In this document: positions 47,001 through 52,233 of the stretch, piece after piece
Layout: every line of letters starts with the position of its first letter
Numbering within the stretch: the stretch's first letter is position 1
Origin: Zygnema cylindricum
Taxonomy: Eukaryota; Streptophyta; Zygnematophyceae; Zygnematales; Zygnemataceae
NCBI GenBank assembly: GCA_037447655.1
Contig: JBBHKE010002112.1
Span: forward strand, 15,001 to 67,233
DNA: 52,233 nt
Direction: 5' to 3'
Notes under the pieces: generated by a model
What the model saw: only the letters and a program-made list of their open reading frames with translations
The model's database searches: none
Told to the model about the DNA's origin: nothing
Made by a program: the position numbers and the translations under genes

Positions 47001-48234
47001 TGTTCTTACATGTCACAAACCTTCTCACTTTCCACCACATTTTGCACCTTTCCCATTTTAATTTGAACTAGTGTAATACTATAAACAAACGGAAATCAAC
47101 CAAAATCAATTAAAATAGACAAGTGTCTAGTTATTCCCGTTACAGTCATGCACCATCATGTCAGAATTTCCATAGCTATTAGTTGTATTCTTGTCCGGCC
47201 AAAAAAGGGAGAAAGTTTCGTAGCAATGCAAGATAAAGAATTGTTAGCGAATGAGCATGGAGGTATATTGAAGATTTTCAATGGATGACGTGGGACCAGG
47301 AAGCGTCTTGCTGCGACTCAAGGATGGGCTGGTCGACCAGAATGACAAACTTTCCGCATGGGGAGATTCGCCGGATGTGTGCCAGTGGTATCAAGTAGTT
47401 TGCGAGAACAAGATTGTAATCAAACTGTATGTTTGTGGATATAATATTCATCTTGCGTGATTTATAACAACGAAGTTCTATAAATTTGAAATCTAAACCC
47501 AAAAACCCAAAAAGATGGGGGGGGGAGACGGTTTCCCTTGATTCCACCATAGTCTAATCACATGAGCCCTTGTCGGCACTTACCTTTCTGAGAACGAGAA
47601 CAACCCCTAGCTTATCTTGAGAGGAAAGAGCCGTTGGAGGACATTTAAAATAAAATAAGTATTTAGAGTCCAATCAATACAATTACGTTACCTGATTGGA
47701 TATTTGAACCACGATTTTCAATTCCAAACCCTCCGTGTACCAAGCTTATCTGATCAATTATCCTCAATATATGCACTATTTGTAAAATAATAAAGTGATT
47801 ATGAGAGGCTCATGTTTTTTGATGCAGGCAACTTCGAGGGCTTGGTTTTGGAGGGAACATATCGGAAGTTATAGGACTCTTGGATACTCTCGTAGAATTG
47901 TAAGTAGAGACATAAGCTCGGTTATGCTTAATTGGCGATATTAACATGTGTTGGTGATAAAATTTCGGTACACTTTCCTTTTAAAAATTTTGGGGGAATA
48001 TTCTTATTTTTGCATCAGCGATTGATGACGCTAAACCATAATGCTGGTAATGAATTCTCTTAAGTCACTTTTGATTTCATTTGAGAAGTTGTTCCCGAAG
48101 GAACTTGATAGCATGAGCTTAACATGATTATTACCATATTGTTTCATTGGTTTATCTTTCAGGGATTTATCTTTTAATGAGTTAAATGGACCCATCCCAG
48201 CGTCTCTGGGAAATTTACGAAAGCTTAGATCATT
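38036..48234 (+). CDS. Multidomain secreted or receptor-type protein: F-type lectin, PAN, L-type lectin, Pro-rich stalk, LRRs
   Basis: Exons: 38036-38201, 40178-40639, 41116-41355, 43485-44213, 46114-46875, 47300-47426, 47828-47899, 48163-48234; all GT-AG and in phase, 876 codons so far. Residues 1-55: signal peptide (AIAFFMLHVFVLGV). 56-209: F-type lectin, with GRPAYQSSTFAS, DPWWMVDLG, RVNCCLER and LCEVRVYG; the binding motif RxDx4R has Asn for Asp. 210-289: PAN/Apple domain (ECQSKCAEDCTCAGF). 290-532: L-type lectin (GDGIAFTILG, VSIIFDTKRN, WVEYDGTRQSLQVYISK, GFSAGTS...SWSFD). 533-786: Pro-rich stalk. 787-828: LRR cap (LLRLKDGLVDQNDKLSAWGD, CQWYQVVC). 829-876: two LRRs on 72-nt exons (DLSFNELNGPIPASLGNLRK). 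The PAN and LRR-cap acceptors are chosen partly by phase. The end is uncertain: a terminal exon 48359-48419 would close at 896 residues with no membrane helix, or a helix and kinase may lie beyond the window. The product probably binds carbohydrate at the cell surface. An ATG at 47281 could instead start a separate LRR gene, but it lacks a signal peptide. Confidence 0.8.
38860..38993. mobile_element. Probable diverged family B element in intron 1 of the lectin gene
   Basis: The right end ACTAACAGCGATTCACGGTG matches the B2 right terminus closely. Near 38870, AAATTAGTGTG may be the eroded left side. The flanking TA is absent, so the borders are uncertain. Confidence 0.45.
39396..39513 (+). repeat. 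Two 59-bp tandem copies in intron 1 of the lectin gene
   Basis: A 59-bp unit containing CACATTTGATGTTTTGTCGT and GTGCCCAGAGAGTTGC occurs at 39396 and again at 39455, with no difference visible apart from the edges. Confidence 0.92.
46281..46843 (+). repeat. About 170-bp direct repeat within the Pro-rich exon
   Basis: Positions 46281-46453 and 46671-46843 are near-identical copies (both include CCTAAGCAACCTCCCCGACC and CCACCAAAGTTTCAACCTTC), offset by 390 bp, exactly 130 codons. Both encode the same block (RPPPLSRPPPRRPPPPPPKQ and onward to WSPL). The repeat enlarges the stalk and keeps the frame. Confidence 0.9.
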
Positions 48235-49549
48235 GTGAGTATGACAAGTTTAATATCCCATTAGGATGAATTTAGTGCTGTAAATTTCCTTTGTTCGTGT
48301 TTGACATATAGATGCTTAATTACATGTATGGCTGTTGTCAATCCTTACATTTCATCAGGAAAAAATGGCTACAATGTGAAGCATATCCTGTTGTTGGATC
48401 CTGCATGGGATACTTTTAAAAATTGGATCTAATTGAAGGAAAGTCTCCCACTTGTGGAAATGACCAACAAAAATCAGTGTGGGATTTTTGTAAACTGCTG
48501 TGGAAGCATAAGTATAACTACCAAACGACAAATGTTTGGCGCTTCACATTTGAGCCCAGTGTTAGGTAACTCCCATTACTATCTCTCCTTTTTCTATCAT
48601 AATAACTCCTTCCCTCACTTTTGCGTGTGTGCTTCTATATCGTCATACATCTCCTCCGTACAGGGAAGTTCTTGCACAAGATTTTTACGTGCGTCTTTAG
48701 GGATACTCCTTACCAAAATCCCTAATTGATCGGTTCAAGGAACCCAGGTTAGGGCGTTATCCCTAAATCTAAAAGACAAAACTAGGTACAGTCGATCACA
48801 GAAGTGGTCATAGAGCCATGCAAATAAATCACAAGGATGCTGTTTTTTGGGGCCTTCTAGCTAAGGTCGATATCTAGGAGAAAAAGCTTGTTTTTTGGTG
48901 AACGAGGTTTTGTGAATGGATTTTAGCCCGTCGGCGGTACCCCCGAAATTGAGAGCTTTTCAAATTAAAAAATTATCCGTCTTCTGAAACAGATGGTAAA
49001 ACGTTATCTGAATTTGTGATTTTTGATTTTTTGTGGGTTTAGAATCGAGTTCGCCTCATGAACCTAAACGCTTACATTCTTTGGATAAAAGAATGTATAT
49101 ATATGTACATATATATCATATTTTTTAAGAGATATGCACCATGCATTTTATAGCAAACCATCTCTTCCCTGAGCAGTAATGATTTTTTTTTTCGGTTTAG
49201 GGTTCAGTTCAATAAAACACCTACTTTTGCATATTTGGAAAAGAATGTGTGTCTATCCCAAGGTGGATTTTGCTCAACCTATTTCACATATAATTCATTT
49301 TTTTTACGAAATGTTGAAAATTGGACAATTCAAGACCTCTAAAGTCATCATAATTGGCGTTTTTTTTATTTTTGCTGGTTTGGAATTGAAGTCTATATTA
49401 TGCTCTAAGTTAAGACTCATTTTTTTCTATCTAAAACCACACACAGCCTACATGACACATACATAGAAGAATCCCTTCTGAGTCAATAGGCTGGTTGCGA
49501 CCACAATGGTGGCGACCAAGAAGCGGAGGGCGAGGCAAACCCAAAAGAA
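48235..49549. other. AT-rich region after the last recognised LRR exon
   Basis: A possible terminal exon 48359-48419 (acceptor TTTCATCAG) would add about 20 residues (KKWLQCEAYPVVGSCMGYF) and a stop. The rest shows no further 72-nt LRR exon, membrane helix or kinase motif. A frame at 48433-48567 reads CGIFVNCCGSIS, faintly like the start of a malectin-like domain, but the support is too weak to annotate. Confidence 0.4.
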
Positions 49550-49864
49550 TGTTGAGATTCAGAAAAAGTGGCCATAGGATCGATCAATTACAAGACAGGA
49601 AGCTAAGGAAAACAACTCTCTATATGAGAAAACAAAGCTTAATTACTGAACAACGAAGAAGGTAGATTAATTACACGACAAAATAAGCACTCAGTGCAAA
49701 AATAGTAGCAGGGAAAAATTAGAGAGAATCATTCAGTTGATTGATGATAAGGTTTCAATGTCAAGCATGAGTAAATTTTATGTGTAGGTGACGTAGGTAC
49801 TACGCTACTTGTGTTTGACATAAAAGAAACATCTTAACTTATGACCTACGTAAACGAATCAACA
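49550..49864 (-). repeat. Possible 3' LTR of the copia element
   Basis: The 315-bp segment begins TGTTGA and ends TCAACA, the inverted tips usual for copia LTRs, and it lies on the 3' side of the minus-strand pol remnant. No second LTR is in the window for comparison, and I see no clear polypurine tract next to it. Confidence 0.28.
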
Positions 49865-50230
49865 GTCACAATTCGTTACGTGACATACACTCAAAATCTG
49901 CGACGACTTCGCTTGCCGTACAATACAAGTACGCGACTACGTTTCACCAAAACTTGACGTCTACGCAGAGTATGCTTAACATCTAAACAAACTTCACTTG
50001 ACGTCCACGCAAATGCATCGTGACGTCTAATCAACCCAACAGGACTTTCCTTGACTTCTTTCTCACGCAACTTTGTCTTCTGGTCCTTAGCTGAAAATGG
50101 ACACAGAATTTTAACACCCTCTCTCTGGGTCATTTTCTGCTTACTATCAATTGTCCACACTAAATAAGACCAACTCTTGTGAGCTGATTACAAAATCAAA
50201 TTTTAAGCCTTTCTTTCCAATTTGTTCTCT
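49865..50230. other. 3' non-coding part of the copia element
   Basis: This lies between the last pol fragment and the candidate LTR. The minus-strand frame at 49891-50160 is hydrophilic, without known motifs. Confidence 0.35.
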
Positions 50231-52233
50231 CTAACTAACAGGTCTTCTTGAAGACATGAAAATCCAACCGGTTATGCTCCTCCTTGTGTCGAGGTCGTGG
50301 TCAGTATGACATCTCTTAAAGGCCTCTTCTCTCATTTCGGTATCAAGTTTGAACTTCCAACACCTAGGACTTTTTTTTAGACCGTATATGGATTTGTGTA
50401 GTTTACACAACATGTGTTCTTTTCTTGGTTCTATCATGCCCTGTGGTTGTTCTATGTAGACTTCTTCCTCAAAATCCCTATTTTAAAATGCAGTTTTGAT
50501 ATCTAGTTGATGCATCTGCATACCCTTTGCTGCCCCTAAGGCTATTAAAATTCTGAGACTATTAAACTTCACTACTGGTGAGAAAGTCTCAGTGTAATCA
50601 ACCCCGGCTTCTTGGGAATACCCCTTAGCTACTAACCTCGCTTTATATCTTTCCACTGACCCATCTAATTTCCTCTTAATCTTAAAGACCCATTTACAAC
50701 CCACAATATTTTTCTCTTCTGGGCGTTCTACTAAGGAGGTCCAAGTTTTGTTTTTGATCAGTGATTCGTATTCTAATTCTATTGCCATTTTCCATTTCTG
50801 AGAATTAAAACTCTCAAAAGCTTCATGAAAGGTTTGCGGTTCTCCCTCTGCCGCCATTAAACAATAAGCTAAACCCACATCTCCCGTTTTCAATTAGCCG
50901 TTTTGGTTTAGCACGTATCCATTAGAGACTCTTTGAGGGGTTACCTTCAATCTCGATTGTTGAATCATATTTGGAGAGATTGTACTTTGCGAAGGTTGTG
51001 GTGCCGGTAACTTCTCCACTGGTAAAGATTGAAAGGTTGATGTTCCACTGGGGATGACGGAAGTCTGAATTGGAATGGAAATTAGTGTGGATGACGAAGG
51101 CTCCACTTCATGTTCTTTGCCTGGAGTACCTGGTGTCTGTGGAGACCCACTTTCCAATTCTTCTTGATTGTTAAAGAGAACAGTGACAGTCTCTTGTTTT
51201 TCGTACCAAGGATCAAAATTATCTGTCACATCTGAATTATTTTCCTTCCCTTCATCCACAGTCACATCTCGACTAACATGAACTTTTTGTGTAATTGGGT
51301 CATAAATTCTGTAAGCTTTTGTATTTGTGACATAACCTACAAAGCCACCAGTCCAACTCTTCTTGTCAAATATCTTTCTATTCGGTGTTGGGATGTGAAC
51401 AAAGGGTTTACTTCCAAAAACTCTAAAATGTTTAACTTTTGGTTTAAAGCCTGACCAAGCTTCTTTAGGTGTAATATATTTCAGAGAAGTACTAGGAGAA
51501 CGGTTTTTCAAATAAATTGCAGTAAGGATAGCTTCAGCCCATAGGTTTTGATCCAATTTTGCACTATGTACTAAACAACGTGCAATTTCAACCAAAGTTC
51601 GGTTAAGTCTTTCTGATACTCTCTTTTGTTGCGGACTATAAGCTACTCTAAATTCTTGCTGTATCCCCCAGGTTTTGCAGTTTTCCTTAAAAGCATTAAT
51701 GGTATATTCCCCCCCATTATCCGACCTTAAAATCTGGATCCGCTCTCCTGCCTGATTTTCTACCATGGTTTTAAACACTCTAAATTTCTCAAGGGCTTCA
51801 CCCTTAGATTTCATAAAATACACCCATACTTTTCTAGTGCATTCATCTGAAAACGTGATGAAAAATCTAGAAACTCTAAGACTTAAGGTGTGAGGACTGC
51901 TCAAGTCAGAATAAATAAGCTCCAGCTTCCTTCTATGTTTAGGTTCATCATCTTTATGAAAAAGAAGCCTTCTCTGCTTACCTTGAGCACATCCTTCACA
52001 CACCTTAAGGTTGTCTTTGGCGTTGACGTCTTCAAGTCCTTTCACCATCTTCTTTTCGATAAGTCGTTTGAGATTTTGCTCTCCCAGATGACAAAATCGC
52101 TGATGCCATAGCTCCAAAGTATGTGTTTTTTTGCTGAAATTCATCTGTGCATCTTTGTGCTTCTTTGCTGAAATTCATCTGTGCATCTTTTTCATCCAAA
52201 CGTAGAGCAAAAATATTCCCTTCCGGATATCCA
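50231..52233 (-). pseudogene. Ty1/copia pol polyprotein, disabled; continues off the right edge
   Basis: Reading right to left: GAG-pre-integrase with an HxxxxHL...CEGCAQGK zinc finger, then the integrase core. The acidic residues are in IYSDLSS, RSDNGGEYT and SERLNRTLVEIAR. It goes on to a chromodomain-like FVGYVTNTKAYRIYDP stretch and a Ser/Pro/Thr linker to 50897. Reverse transcriptase begins after an in-frame stop at 50894-50896: CKWVFKIKRKLDGSVERYKA, ARLVAKGYSQ, then LDIKTAF, which meets another stop at 50480-50482. The continuation EEEVYIEQPQGM and KSIYGLKKSPR leads to CHTDHD and jumps straight into the RNase H piece LDTRRSITGWIFM. The whole catalytic palm with the YVDD motif is therefore deleted. 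A 34-bp tandem duplication at 52131-52198 adds a frameshift. It is a dead element. Confidence 0.92.
52131..52198. repeat. 34-bp tandem duplication in copia pol
   Basis: The unit TTGCTGAAATTCATCTGTGC and the bases after it occur at 52131 and 52165. The offset of 34 is not a multiple of three, so the copia frame upstream of it (GNIFALRLDEKDAQMNFS) is put out of phase with the integrase frame. Confidence 0.88.

Noticed and set aside
47278-47550. 90-codon minus-strand frame
   Set aside because: It is antisense to the LRR-cap exon, whose plus-strand reading has clear LRRNT motifs and splice sites.
48433-48567. CGIFVNCCGSIS frame as a malectin-like exon
   Set aside because: The match is a few residues only, the second Gly of the usual CGG is Cys, and no phase-compatible link to the LRR exons is visible.

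Overview
The window is nuclear DNA of a green-lineage eukaryote. Genes have many introns with GT-AG borders, the DNA between them is AT-rich, and transposon remains are frequent. Plant-type leucine-rich repeats on separate 72-nt exons, a plant-type L-type lectin, a plant-like ALDH3, a PEX11, a NAT transporter and Ser-Pro-rich wall-type proteins point to a streptophyte. An F-type lectin domain and an alga-like Ser-Pro-rich glycoprotein favour a streptophyte alga (for example Chara-like) over a seed plant. That last step is inference.

Layout: 1-1.1 kb holds the last two exons of a nucleobase-ascorbate transporter (+). It converges on a complete ten-exon ALDH3 aldehyde dehydrogenase gene (-, 9383 to 2762; the spliced frame gives exactly 499 codons plus stop). 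9.9-13.1 kb is a cluster of short inverted-repeat transposons. 13.8-14.4 kb has a weak candidate for a small membrane protein. 17.1-19.5 kb (-) encodes a secreted protein with two related Cys-containing domains joined by a Ser-Pro linker; the linker carries a 1-nt frame break. 20.2-25.8 kb is a second transposon block: two copies of one inverted-repeat family around a decayed hAT transposase. 26.15-27.5 kb is a complete two-exon PEX11 (+). 28-31 kb has exon-like pieces I cannot identify. 32-36 kb holds more transposon relics, including a 500-bp non-autonomous hAT with an 8-bp target duplication.

38.0-48.2 kb (+) is the most interesting region. A signal-peptide exon is followed by single exons for an F-type (fucose-type) lectin, a PAN/Apple domain, an L-type lectin and a proline-rich stalk, then an LRR N-terminal cap and two 72-nt LRR exons. 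The splice phases agree throughout, and the four middle exons are all symmetric phase 1-1, so they look like shuffled modules. No membrane helix or kinase is visible before the gene is lost in AT-rich DNA. The right edge (50.2-52.2 kb, -) is a broken Ty1/copia retrotransposon.

The genes form no operon or pathway cluster. Two are housekeeping metabolic or organelle genes (ALDH3, PEX11), one is a membrane transporter, and two are predicted extracellular or wall-associated proteins.
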